64,000 nt of DNA, from the NCBI RefSeq assembly GCF_009193305.1, contig NZ_WBVS01000001.1, positions 310,001 to 374,000 on the forward strand, given 5' to 3'. This DNA comes from Bifidobacterium cebidarum. Its GTDB lineage: Bacteria; Actinomycetota; Actinomycetes; Actinomycetales; Bifidobacteriaceae. Below, in pieces: positions 35,124 to 43,987 of this stretch. Numbering within the stretch: the first letter of the stretch is position 1; every line of letters begins with the position of its first letter. Made by a program: the position numbers and the translations under genes. The notes beneath the pieces were generated by a model. That model did no database searches, had not been told where the DNA came from, and saw only the letters and a program-made list of their open reading frames with translations.

Positions 35124-37820
35124 ATGAGAAATCCACCGTTGCATCGTTATGCCACCCGCCCAGGTTTGTACTTCACTGATGACGGTGGCGCGGACGTCGT
35201 CGTCCGCTCGGAAACCGCCGATCAAGTCTGGTTGTGCGTGCTCGAGCCAATCGATAAGCCCAGTGCGTTCTTCCAGGACTCGATCCGACTGTTTTCGGAC
35301 CCGAACACCTCGTTTATTCAGCAGATTCACGAATTCCCGGTCTGCACACGCATCCTCGAGCACCTCTACCTGCGCGAGACGCTGTTCCGCATGACCGGCC
35401 CCAACTATGGGCTGTGGTATGTGCATCTGCCCAAGGCCTGGGATGGCATGCAATACGGCTACCGCGTGGATGGCGCCTGGGACCCGAAGCATGGCGTGCG
35501 GTTCAACCCGTACAAATTCCTGCTCGACCCGTATGGCAAGGGTATCGAGGGATCCATGGACTTGGATCCGGCCGCATTCTCCTACGAATGCACCGTCGAG
35601 GACCGCAAAGTCATCGGCTCGGCTTACGGATCGATGAGCACCATCGACTCCTTGGGTCACGTGCCGGTGTCTGTGGCCATCGATGATCGTGACGTGCACA
35701 AGCACGAGGGCGATCCGGACCATCCACATGTGCCATGGCGTAAAACCGTGATCTACGAGATGCACGTCAAAGGCTTCACCGCCAACGCGCCCTGGCTGCC
35801 CGAGGAGCTTCGCGGCACCTATGCCGGCCTGGCCCATCCCATCACTCTGGCCTACCTGCAAAACCTAGGCGTCACCTCCATCGAGCTGCTGCCGATCCAA
35901 GCCAAGCAGGATGAATTGTTCCTGCAGGAGCATGGCCGCAAAAACTACTGGGGCTACTCCACCCTGAGCTACTTCTCCCCCGAACCCTCGTACGCCACGA
36001 AAGCCGCACAGGAGAAGGGCGCCACGGCCGTGCGCCAGGAAGTCATCAACATGGTGCGCGCCCTGCATGAGGCCGGTTTTGAAGTGATTATGGACGTGGT
36101 CTACAACCATACCTGCGAAGGCGGCGTGGAAGGCCCTACCGTCTGCTGGCGTGGTCTGGATGACCTGGCCTACTACCGCCATCAGAAGTCGAACGCGGGA
36201 CGCTTGGAGGATACCACCGGCTGCGGCAATACGTTCGACTTCACCAACACCCATGTGGTGACATTCGCCGTTGATTCGCTCCGCTATTGGGCCAAGCGCA
36301 TCGGCATCGACGGATTCCGCTTCGACCTGGGCGTGACGCTGGCCCGTCTGAACGGAGAGTTCACCCAGCATCATCCGTTCCTATATGCCTTGCGCTCCGA
36401 TTTGCTGCTCGGCAACCTGAAGCTCATCATGGAGCCTTGGGATCTGGGGAATCTTGGATGGCGCACCGGTCAATTCGGCATTCCGTTCGCCGAGTGGAAC
36501 GATCGTTTCCGCGACACCACGCGTACGTTCTGGCTTGAGGATGTGGACGGCAGCGCGGATTATGGCCGCACCAGCCTGCAGGAGATGGCCACACGCCTGT
36601 GCGGTTCCGCGGATCTGTTCGCCACCGACCCTGGCCGAGGCGCCACGGCATCCATCAATTTCGTGGCCTGCCATGACGGTTTCACACTCACCGACCTGAC
36701 GCGATACCGCACCAAACATAATGAAGCCAACGGCGAGCATAATAACGATGGCTCCTCCAACAATCATTCCGCCAACTTCGGCGTGGAAGGCATCACGGAC
36801 GAGCCGGAGATCATCGCGGCCCGTGAGCAGGCTGCCATGAATCTGACCGGCACCATGCTCTTGTCGCTGGGCACTCCGATGATGCTTGCCGGCGATGAAT
36901 TCCGTAATACTCAGGACGGCAATAACAACGCTTACTGCCAGGACAACGATCTGACCTGGTTGAACTGGGATTGGCTGTATTCGCCGCATAAGACGCGTGA
37001 AATGCGCCGGTTGGAAACTGTTTCCCAGCTGGTTTCACTGCGTAAGTCGCTTGACCTCTACCACCATGAGGACTTCTTCACCAGGCTTACGCAGCTTGGA
37101 CTCTTGAAGCCCTCCAGCCGTGTGAAGTGGTTCCTGCCCGACGGTTCCTCGCCGGTGGAACGTGACTGGTTCGATCTCGGCATCCGCAGTTTCACGATGC
37201 GCTTGTTGTCCAATACCGAAGTGGACGTGTGCATCGTGGTCAACGGCATAGCCGAGAACCGTGACTTCCATCTGCCCGATGACAGCACGTGGGTTCCCAA
37301 GTGGTGCTCCGCGGAAGTTAACGGTCTGTGGCCTGGACAGGGTGGCCATGTGCTGGCGGATCAGGATTCGGAGGATATCAGCGTCTGGATGCAGCATGTG
37401 CAGAACGCCGATGAGACTGTACGCAGGCTTGCCGAGGAGGCTCGGGCCAAAGCGGCGGCTACGCCGACCAATGACGTACGATCCACAAAGCCCGCACAGT
37501 CCATCGATCAAGCACGAACCGTGCAGTCGCATACCACGCAGCTGAGCGACGAGGAATCCATAGTGACCGCTGAATTCCCTACAGTCAAGCGAGCTCGCAC
37601 CACTGCCGATGACAAGGCGGCGGCAGATAAGGCCGCAATGGACGCTGCGCAATTGCTGCGTGTCACCGAAGCACTCAACGCAGTCGGACAATCTGCAGCC
37701 GCTGTCGTAAACGACGACACTCCTGCCATCTCCCCCTCTGATGAAGGCGAGGCTCAGCCCTCTCACGTGTGGACCATGCCGGCGCTGAGCATCACGCTGA
37801 TGAAGCAGGTTCAGCATTAG
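35124..37820 (+). CDS. glgX: glycogen debranching enzyme (GH13, GlgX/isoamylase type)
   Basis: 898 residues from ATG 35124 (MRNPPLHRYATRPGLYFTDD). A CBM48-like N-terminal domain, then the GH13 barrel: DVVYNHTCEG (region I), GFRFDLGV with the nucleophile Asp (region II), IMEPWDLG with the acid/base Glu (region III) and NFVACHDGFTL (region IV). It hydrolyses alpha-1,6 branches in glycogen or limit dextrins. An alanine/threonine-rich tail follows (about 770-880). There is no Shine-Dalgarno: TACAAT at 35112-35117 ends 6 nt before ATG, so a leaderless transcript is predicted. Confidence 0.92.
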   Translation: MRNPPLHRYATRPGLYFTDDGGADVVVRSETADQVWLCVLEPIDKPSAFFQDSIRLFSDPNTSFIQQIHEFPVCTRILEHLYLRETLFRMTGPNYGLWYVHLPKAWDGMQYGYRVDGAWDPKHGVRFNPYKFLLDPYGKGIEGSMDLDPAAFSYECTVEDRKVIGSAYGSMSTIDSLGHVPVSVAIDDRDVHKHEGDPDHPHVPWRKTVIYEMHVKGFTANAPWLPEELRGTYAGLAHPITLAYLQNLGVTSIELLPIQAKQDELFLQEHGRKNYWGYSTLSYFSPEPSYATKAAQEKGATAVRQEVINMVRALHEAGFEVIMDVVYNHTCEGGVEGPTVCWRGLDDLAYYRHQKSNAGRLEDTTGCGNTFDFTNTHVVTFAVDSLRYWAKRIGIDGFRFDLGVTLARLNGEFTQHHPFLYALRSDLLLGNLKLIMEPWDLGNLGWRTGQFGIPFAEWNDRFRDTTRTFWLEDVDGSADYGRTSLQEMATRLCGSADLFATDPGRGATASINFVACHDGFTLTDLTRYRTKHNEANGEHNNDGSSNNHSANFGVEGITDEPEIIAAREQAAMNLTGTMLLSLGTPMMLAGDEFRNTQDGNNNAYCQDNDLTWLNWDWLYSPHKTREMRRLETVSQLVSLRKSLDLYHHEDFFTRLTQLGLLKPSSRVKWFLPDGSSPVERDWFDLGIRSFTMRLLSNTEVDVCIVVNGIAENRDFHLPDDSTWVPKWCSAEVNGLWPGQGGHVLADQDSEDISVWMQHVQNADETVRRLAEEARAKAAATPTNDVRSTKPAQSIDQARTVQSHTTQLSDEESIVTAEFPTVKRARTTADDKAAADKAAMDAAQLLRVTEALNAVGQSAAAVVNDDTPAISPSDEGEAQPSHVWTMPALSITLMKQVQH

Positions 37821-37839
37821 AACGGACCTGGTACATACC

Positions 37840-37875
37840 AAAGAACCCCTCGTGGTAATCCACGAGGGGTTCTTT
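37840..37875. terminator. bidirectional terminator glgX / rpsI
   Basis: A perfect 16-bp stem (AAAGAACCCCTCGTGG, arms 37840-37855 and 37860-37875) with a 4-nt loop in the convergent gap. Confidence 0.9.
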
Positions 37876-37904
37876 GTGCTCGGTAGAAACAGTTCGCAGC
37901 GAAA

Positions 37905-38396
37905 TTAACGCTTGGAGAACTGCGGTGCGCGACGTGCCTTGTGCAGACCGGCCTTCTTGCGCTCCACGACACGGGAGTCGCGGGTCAGGAAGCCAGCCTT
38001 CTTCAGGGTAGCGCGGTTAGCATCACGATCGATGGCGTTCAGAGCGCGGGCAACGCCGAGGCGGATAGCACCGGCCTGGCCGGTGGTGCCGCCGCCGTCA
38101 ACGAGGACGATAGCGTCGAACTTGCCTTCGAGCTTGAGCAGAACGATCGGGGAGTTGACCTCACGCTGCAGCAGCTTGGAGGGGAAGTACTCCTCCAGGG
38201 TGCGGCCGTTGATGGTCCACTTGCCAGTGCCCGGAACCAGACGGACACGGGCGACAGCTTCCTTACGACGACCGGTGCCGTAGCCCGGCTCGATAGCAGA
38301 AGTGCCGGTGCCAGCGCCAGCGTTGGTCTCGGTGGTGTAGTTGGTGAGCTCCTCTTCGGTCTCGACAACCTGGGAGTCGTTGGTGTTTTCAGCCAT
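37905..38396 (-). CDS. rpsI: 30S ribosomal protein S9
   Basis: 163 residues. The first 37 are an acidic actinobacterial extension ([20 protein letters not shown]), then [20 protein letters not shown] and the C-terminal RRAPQFSKR, whose end reaches the P-site tRNA. Follows rplM by 22 nt. Confidence 0.97.
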   Translation of the reverse strand: MAENTNDSQVVETEEELTNYTTETNAGAGTGTSAIEPGYGTGRRKEAVARVRLVPGTGKWTINGRTLEEYFPSKLLQREVNSPIVLLKLEGKFDAIVLVDGGGTTGQAGAIRLGVARALNAIDRDANRATLKKAGFLTRDSRVVERKKAGLHKARRAPQFSKR

Positions 38397-38418
38397 GATA
38401 TCTATCTCCTCTCAGGTT

Positions 38419-38868
38419 TCACTTGGCCTGCTGCGAGATCTGAGCGATCTCGAAGGTCTTCGGCTGCTGCGGGGTGTGCGGATGCTCGGCACCGCGGAAG
38501 ACGCGGAGACGATCAAGCTGCACCTTGGCCAGACGGTTCTTCGGCAGCATGCCCTTGACAGCGGCCTTGATGATGCGCTCGGGGTTGTTCTCAAGCAGCT
38601 CGGCGTAGGAGTCGCGACGCAGACCGCCGGGACGACCGGAGTGAGAGTAGAGTTCCTTGCCCATCTTGTTGCCGGTGAGAGCGATCTTGTCGGCGTTGAT
38701 GACGATGACGTAATCGCCGAGATCAGCGTGCGGAGCGTAGGTCGGCTTGTTCTTGCCGCGCAGCAGGGTTGCAACCTGGGAGGCAAGACGGCCCAGCACC
38801 ACGTCGGTGGCGTCGACGATGTACCAGTCGTGAGTCAGATCAGCTGGCTTCGGAGTGAAAGTTTTCAC
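38419..38868 (-). CDS. rplM: 50S ribosomal protein L13
   Basis: 149 residues from GTG 38868 ([20 protein letters not shown]), with AAAGG 7 nt upstream; the frame is open to 39126 but the extra residues are not L13. [19 protein letters not shown] is the family core. It forms an operon with rpsI, as in most bacteria. Confidence 0.97.
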   Translation of the reverse strand: MKTFTPKPADLTHDWYIVDATDVVLGRLASQVATLLRGKNKPTYAPHADLGDYVIVINADKIALTGNKMGKELYSHSGRPGGLRRDSYAELLENNPERIIKAAVKGMLPKNRLAKVQLDRLRVFRGAEHPHTPQQPKTFEIAQISQQAK

Positions 38869-39039
38869 TGGAGTACCTTTTCTATATATTGTGTTCCGGG
38901 TCTCGGCTGCCTGGCGTGGTTTGGTTAGGACCGCATCCAAAAAGCTTTGAACCTCATTATCCGTGGGCTCCCTGAAAGTCCTCGATGGCGAGTGGGATAG
39001 CGCTTTGAAGGACCCCTTAGGGAAACACAACAATCCACT

Positions 39040-39045
39040 AGTATA
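39040..39045 (-). promoter_or_regulatory. probable -10 box of the rplM-rpsI promoter
   Basis: The minus strand reads TATACT here, with a weak GTGTGA -35 17 nt further upstream. This gives a leader of about 165 nt before rplM. No further gene lies between 38869 and the inverted repeat at 39134. Confidence 0.5.
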
Positions 39046-39133
39046 TCGCCACTCCTGACATTTCACACGCCGACCGCATTGCCCCACTACGAGCACGACT
39101 TCCACGTAAAGCCTGTTTCGCTCCACTAATCAC

Positions 39134-39241
39134 TGACTGTAGGATTTTGAACACTGACTGTAGGAATATACACGTTGACTGTAGGATTTTGAACGAAAAA
39201 CGTTGGAAATCCTACAGTCAGTGTTCAAAATCCTACAGTCA
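39134..39241. repeat. perfect 32-bp inverted repeat with internal direct repeats
   Basis: Arms 39134-39165 and 39210-39241 are exact reverse complements. The unit TGACTGTAGGATTTTGAAC occurs at 39134-39152 and 39176-39194 and inverted at 39223-39241; shorter TGACTGTAGGA copies lie at 39155-39165 and inverted at 39210-39220. Located between the malQ terminator and the rplM promoter. Confidence 0.9.
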
Positions 39242-39248
39242 AAAAGAA

Positions 39249-39278
39249 AATGCCGACGCTGCAACTAGCGTCGGCATT
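39249..39278 (-). terminator. malQ terminator
   Basis: AATGCCGACGCT/AGCGTCGGCATT, a perfect 12-bp stem with a 6-nt loop; on the minus strand it is followed by TTTTCTTTTT, a classic intrinsic terminator. Confidence 0.92.
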
Positions 39279-39300
39279 GAGGTACCCGAAATAATCCGAT

Positions 39301-41466
39301 TTAGCTGTTGAAAATCTGTGCGAACCGCTGGGCCCCCGGGGTGTCGAAGATCGAGTCGAGCGGCACCACGTTGCCCTTGGCATCAGCCAACGGAATACGC
39401 CAGTTCGGGTATTCGTTATTGGTGCCGGGCTGGTTCTGCGCGCGCTTCTCCCCCACCGCATCGGTGATGGAAGCGGCGAACAGCTTGCAAGGCGCATCCT
39501 TCAGTGCGCGATACAACGCATCGACGATTTCAGATTCATGAGCCACGCGATCCTCTGCGGCGGCGGCATCCAGATAGCCCTGATCGACCAGCATGGCGAT
39601 CATGGCATCCTGCTCGGCCTTGGCCGAAGCTTCGAACTCCTCGGCCGGCCCGGTGAGCAGGCCAAGCCGTTCACGAATCTTGACGTGCTCATACTCAAGA
39701 TACCCGGCGGCCGGCGGCAAATCATGCGTGTTCACCGAGGCCAACGCATAAGGACGGTACCCGGACGGCTTGCGGAACACGCCATCACGCTGCTCGAACC
39801 ATTCCACCGCGCAGCCCAGAATACCGTGGCTCGCCAGAGAATCAGCCACATGCTCCGGAACCACACCCAGATCCTCGCCGACGACCACGCCACCTGCGCG
39901 AGAGGCTTCGATGGCCAGAATGCCCAGCATGATGTCTGAGTCGTAGTACACGTAGGCACCGTCCACGGCGGAATGGCCTTCCGGAATCCACCATAAACGG
40001 AACAGGCCGAGAATATGATCGATGCGCACCGCACCGGCACGCGCGAACATGTCATGCACCATATTGCGATAGGTCTGGTATCCCGTGGCTTCAAGATCAA
40101 GCGGACTCAGCGGAGGCTGGCTCCAATTCTGCCCCTGCTGATTGAACATATCCGGCGGAGCGCCGACTGTGGCACCCTTGGCGAACCGTTCGGGGTTCCA
40201 CCACACATCGGCACCGTAAGGGTGCACGCCCACAGCCATATCGGACATGATGCCGATGCGCATGCCGGCATCCTTAGCCGCCTGTTGGGCTGCGGCAAGC
40301 TGTTCCACGGCAATCCATTCGAGCCAGCGGTAGAAGTCCAGGGTATCCGGGAACTGGTCTTTCAGATTGGCGATTTGCGTGGAATCGCGGTTCAGCGCCT
40401 GTTCCCAACCGTTCTTGTCGGCGGTGGGGGCACCCCACTTGTCGTAGCACAGGCACCACGTGGCGTATGCCTCCAGATCGGAGCCGCTGTTGGCCTTGAA
40501 CTGGTCGAACTCGGCCTGGCGCTGTGCGCTGCGGCCCGCCTTGAAGATGATCCATAGCGCGTGCATCTTGCTGCGCCACATGGCGTCGCGATCGATCAGC
40601 TGCGCATCGCCATTCAACGGGTCCACATCGGAGTGAAGCGAGTCCACCTGATTCCTGGCGTCCTCGGGGAGCCCGGCATATTCGGGGACTGACTCAGGGC
40701 GAATATAGGTGAAGTTGACGAGTCGGCGGCTCACCGGCAGATACGGTGATGGAGTGAGGGGAGAAACCGGCTCGGCGGCATGCACCGGGTTGATGAGAAT
40801 GAAATCAGCACCGGTCTTCTTCTTGGCGTCGACCAGCATCGTCTTCAAATCCTCGTAATCGCCCACACCCCATGATCCGGACGAACGAATCGAATACAGC
40901 TGTGCCATCCAGCCCCAAAGGCTGCCGTTCTTCATCGGGTCGAGCAGATCGACCTTGCTGGGCGCGCTGATCAGCGTGGCATCCTGCGTACGCTCGCCCA
41001 CCGTGACATGCAGCTTGTGGTACCCCACGGGCAAATCTGCCGGGATGACCAGCGCGGCGGTGGAGACGAATCGATCGCCGAGGTCGAATGCCTGCGAGCC
41101 GTCCCCCGGCCCTACCTCCACCACGCCCTCGTACATCTCGCCATTTTCCAGCGTGATGGTGGCGCTCGGGGTCTCCAGAATGCCGGTGTTGACCAGCACC
41201 TGATCTTCCACACCAGCCGTGTGCAGCACGGTCGGCGCCACCAGCCTGGAATAGCGTTCTTTCAGGATGCGACGGATCGCGGCATCCTGACTGTCTTCGT
41301 CACGGGCTTCGATGCCCAAAGCGGCAAGTACCTCGATCAGGACTTCGTCGTCGATTTCGTGGTAATCATGGCTCATACCCATGTAGCTAGTGCCGATGCC
41401 GACAAGCTTGGCAAGACGAATCAGCGGGCGGGCCAATCGCTCCTCATTCTCAGTGTTCTCACTCAT
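39301..41466 (-). CDS. malQ: 4-alpha-glucanotransferase (amylomaltase, GH77)
   Basis: 721 residues, MSENTENEERLARPLIRLAK. GH77 landmarks include SSGSWGVGDYEDLKTMLVDA, SPLTPSPYLPVSRRLVNFTY, DMAVGVHPYGADVWWNPERF (nucleophile Asp of the related enzymes lies in the later RIDHILGLFRLW segment) and VVGEDLGVVPEHV with the acid/base Glu. It moves glucan segments between maltodextrins, complementing GlgX in starch and glycogen breakdown. The long N-terminal region (1-150) is the actinobacterial form. TAGACT at 41473-41478 ends 6 nt before ATG; no Shine-Dalgarno, so probably leaderless. Confidence 0.95.
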   Translation of the reverse strand: MSENTENEERLARPLIRLAKLVGIGTSYMGMSHDYHEIDDEVLIEVLAALGIEARDEDSQDAAIRRILKERYSRLVAPTVLHTAGVEDQVLVNTGILETPSATITLENGEMYEGVVEVGPGDGSQAFDLGDRFVSTAALVIPADLPVGYHKLHVTVGERTQDATLISAPSKVDLLDPMKNGSLWGWMAQLYSIRSSGSWGVGDYEDLKTMLVDAKKKTGADFILINPVHAAEPVSPLTPSPYLPVSRRLVNFTYIRPESVPEYAGLPEDARNQVDSLHSDVDPLNGDAQLIDRDAMWRSKMHALWIIFKAGRSAQRQAEFDQFKANSGSDLEAYATWCLCYDKWGAPTADKNGWEQALNRDSTQIANLKDQFPDTLDFYRWLEWIAVEQLAAAQQAAKDAGMRIGIMSDMAVGVHPYGADVWWNPERFAKGATVGAPPDMFNQQGQNWSQPPLSPLDLEATGYQTYRNMVHDMFARAGAVRIDHILGLFRLWWIPEGHSAVDGAYVYYDSDIMLGILAIEASRAGGVVVGEDLGVVPEHVADSLASHGILGCAVEWFEQRDGVFRKPSGYRPYALASVNTHDLPPAAGYLEYEHVKIRERLGLLTGPAEEFEASAKAEQDAMIAMLVDQGYLDAAAAEDRVAHESEIVDALYRALKDAPCKLFAASITDAVGEKRAQNQPGTNNEYPNWRIPLADAKGNVVPLDSIFDTPGAQRFAQIFNS

Positions 41467-41570
41467 AGCCTCAGTCTAACGCCCCTTATGCACGCAACGC
41501 TGTAACGCAAACGACTCAATTGGCTGAATTTTCCTATTGTTCAGTAGGCGATACCGTGAGGATGCGAAAA

Positions 41571-42224
41571 CTATCGCTGTGCGAGAGCGTTACGAACCTC
41601 CTGAGATGGATCGTTCGCCAGCTTCTCCAGCATGCTCTGAGAAGTATTCGGGTTCAACGCTACCGCCCTGCGCACCATCGAAGCCAGTACCGCTGGAGCG
41701 CCCTCTTCACGCTCGGTACCGAGAGAGCCAAGGAAATCCAGCGTCTCGGTGTCAGCCGTGGGGTCCTGAGCCCCTTCAAGACGCATCTTCCAACTCGTGC
41801 GCTTATTGCGTAAAGCGTGGTCGCGCACCTCCGGCACAGGATCCTTGGTCAGACGGCCCACCAGCCAGTTCTTATCATCCTCGTTGGCCGCCACGGCCTG
41901 GCGAACCGAAGCCTCCGGGTCTTCTGATAGTTTGACCAACACGTTCGGGAACGGCATGGTGGTGGCCAGGAATACGCGATCTTCGACCGGGGTGTGACGA
42001 TTGCCGGCCACGGCTTCCAACAATGCGGTGGCACGGGAAAACGCGGCCTGATTGGATCGATCCGGCAAGGGTCTGCGTGCGAATTCCGAGAGTTCGGCGG
42101 AATCGGTGGAGTGGCGCAGCCGTTCATACGCCACGGTCAGCGGCTCGAAGTTCTTCGCCTCCGTTGTCGCAGAATCATCGGCTGCCGAGTCGATTTGCTG
42201 TTCGGTTTCGTCGTTGTCAGTCAT
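41571..42224 (-). CDS. LRV/HEAT-like repeat protein
   Basis: 217 residues from ATG 42224. An acidic N-terminus (DNDETEQQIDSAADD) is followed by repeated helical units with the variant-leucine-rich pattern: VLVKLSEDPEASVRQAVAAN, LVGRLTKDPVPEVRDHALRN and MLEKLANDPSQEVRNALAQR. Such repeats bind proteins; no enzyme motif is seen. It is annotated in related genomes as a hypothetical or leucine-rich-repeat protein. TAAGGT at 42232-42237 ends 7 nt before ATG, though a GGAG is also close. Confidence 0.75.
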   Translation of the reverse strand: MTDNDETEQQIDSAADDSATTEAKNFEPLTVAYERLRHSTDSAELSEFARRPLPDRSNQAAFSRATALLEAVAGNRHTPVEDRVFLATTMPFPNVLVKLSEDPEASVRQAVAANEDDKNWLVGRLTKDPVPEVRDHALRNKRTSWKMRLEGAQDPTADTETLDFLGSLGTEREEGAPAVLASMVRRAVALNPNTSQSMLEKLANDPSQEVRNALAQR

Positions 42225-42253
42225 GCTCTCCACCTTAGCCGGTTTTGCGGCAT

Positions 42254-42898
42254 TCAGTGCGCTACGGCAACGGGGATATTGATCCGGTCAAGCGATTCCG
42301 GTACCACTGCAGCATTGAAGGCTTCTCGCACACGTTCTTCGAATCGTGCGGCAGATTCCACAGGTACCACGGCAGTCAAGACCACATTCATTGTGTACTG
42401 CTCATCTTCCTGGCTGCCGCCGACTTGTGCCAATATCTGCTGGAATCGCGCAAGCTGCGGATATTCGAGCCGCACACAGTACCGTTGTGCAGTCATGATA
42501 CGCGCCACCTGCGCGGCTTTCATGGCCAAGGAAGCCGCCGAGGAATAGGCGCGAACCAGGCCTCCCGAGCCCAGCAGAATGCCACCGAAGTACCGGGTGA
42601 CCGCCACCACGCAATCAGTGGTGCCGGATTGCTTGAGCACATCAAGAATCGGCTTCCCCGCCGTTCCGGACGGCTCGCCGTCATCGCTCATACGTTCGGA
42701 AAGCCGCCCATCGGCACCGCCGCACACCGCCGCATACGCCACATGGCGTGCTTTGGGATGCCGCTCACGGATGGTGTTGACGAACGCGATCGCGTCTTCG
42801 AGCGTGGATACATGCGCGGCGTCTCCGATGAATTCGGACTTTTTCTCGACCAGCGCATCATGCGCAGGGGTTTCGGGAGTGTTCAGAATCGTCTGCAT
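42254..42898 (-). CDS. YigZ/IMPACT-family protein
   Basis: 214 residues. The IMPACT N-terminal domain shows KKSEFIGDAAHVSTLEDAIA, SDDGEPSGTAGKPILDVL and TRYFGGILLGSGGLVRAYSS; a ferredoxin-like C-terminal domain follows. Relatives are linked to translation control or proteolysis, but the bacterial function is unclear. TACGCT at 42906-42911 ends 7 nt before ATG. Confidence 0.9.
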   Translation of the reverse strand: MQTILNTPETPAHDALVEKKSEFIGDAAHVSTLEDAIAFVNTIRERHPKARHVAYAAVCGGADGRLSERMSDDGEPSGTAGKPILDVLKQSGTTDCVVAVTRYFGGILLGSGGLVRAYSSAASLAMKAAQVARIMTAQRYCVRLEYPQLARFQQILAQVGGSQEDEQYTMNVVLTAVVPVESAARFEERVREAFNAAVVPESLDRINIPVAVAH

Positions 42899-42920
42899 AG
42901 GCGTGAGCGTATCAGAACAA

Positions 42921-43940
42921 TCATCCGCGTTCGGAGACGACGACGTTGTAGTCTTCTCCGGCGAAGTATGCGGTCAGGCACTGAATCATCTGGCGAGTGA
43001 GCTCCTTGAAGGCGCCATCGGTGCGCCAGCCGACATGCGGGGTGAGCACAATACCGGACACATGGCAGATGGGATCGTCGGCGGCCAGCGGCTCATGGTC
43101 GAACACATCCAATCCCGCGGGAATGTCGCCATTGCTCAGGCGTGCGAGCAAAGCCCCGGATTCGATGACTTCGGAACGTGCGGTGTTGATGAACAACGTG
43201 CCAGGCCTCAGATGCGCGAGATTCTCAGCGGTGATGATGCCTCGCGTGGCATTGTTGAGCGGCAGATGCACGGAGACGATATCGCTGCCGGCGATCAGCT
43301 CATCCAAGTCATCGACGGGACGTGCACCGGTGCGCGCGAAGTGTTCTTCCGGCACATGCGAGTTCCATGCACTGACCTGAAGGCCGAACGCCTGTGCGAT
43401 GCCCGCCACCGTGGAACCGATGCCGCCCAGTCCGATGATGCCGAGCTTGCGACCGGCCAGTTGCAGGCCATCGCCACCGGCCCATGCCCAGTTGCCGGCC
43501 TTCACGTCGGCATCCAGCTGACCGGTGCGGCGTACGAGTTCGAGCATCAATGCGAACGTATGCTCGGCTACTGCATGATCACCGTAATGTTCGGCGTTAC
43601 ACACACGAATCTTGAGCTGGCGGGCAAGGTCCAGATTGATGTAGCTGGCCACGCCAGTGCCGCAGAACACAATGCATTTGACATTGCTATGTTCACCCAA
43701 ACCATTCAACAGGTCATCCGAGATATGGTAACCGCCCACAAGCAGGGCATCAGCATCGGTGACTCGCTCGGCAATCACCGACTCGTCCGAGGTGAATTCC
43801 TCGAACATGCGCACACGAGCCACGTCATGCAATGCAGGAAATTGGGCCTTGATGGGTTCGATCATCGACTGCAATACGGAAGGCATAACGACCAGCGGCA
43901 AATCAGTGCGTTCAGGCTGCGTTTCATAGATCTCGGTCAT
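42921..43940 (-). CDS. D-isomer-specific 2-hydroxyacid dehydrogenase
   Basis: 339 residues from ATG 43940 (MTEIYETQPERTDLPLVVMP). NAD-binding motif LGIIGLGGIGSTVAGIAQAF, substrate-side NTARSEVIESGALLARL, and DVFDHEPL then HVGWRTDGA carrying the catalytic His. Could be a D-lactate, glycerate or phosphonate-type dehydrogenase; substrate unknown. TAATGT at 43948-43953 ends 7 nt before ATG. Confidence 0.9.
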   Translation of the reverse strand: MTEIYETQPERTDLPLVVMPSVLQSMIEPIKAQFPALHDVARVRMFEEFTSDESVIAERVTDADALLVGGYHISDDLLNGLGEHSNVKCIVFCGTGVASYINLDLARQLKIRVCNAEHYGDHAVAEHTFALMLELVRRTGQLDADVKAGNWAWAGGDGLQLAGRKLGIIGLGGIGSTVAGIAQAFGLQVSAWNSHVPEEHFARTGARPVDDLDELIAGSDIVSVHLPLNNATRGIITAENLAHLRPGTLFINTARSEVIESGALLARLSNGDIPAGLDVFDHEPLAADDPICHVSGIVLTPHVGWRTDGAFKELTRQMIQCLTAYFAGEDYNVVVSERG

Positions 43941-43987
43941 GGCAACCACATTAGGCCGCCCATGGGAGAATCAGCATGATTCGGCCG

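Noticed and set aside
38869..39030. L13-leader type RNA upstream of rplM
   Set aside because: A leader of about 165 nt is likely, but I could not match a known L13-leader fold by eye.
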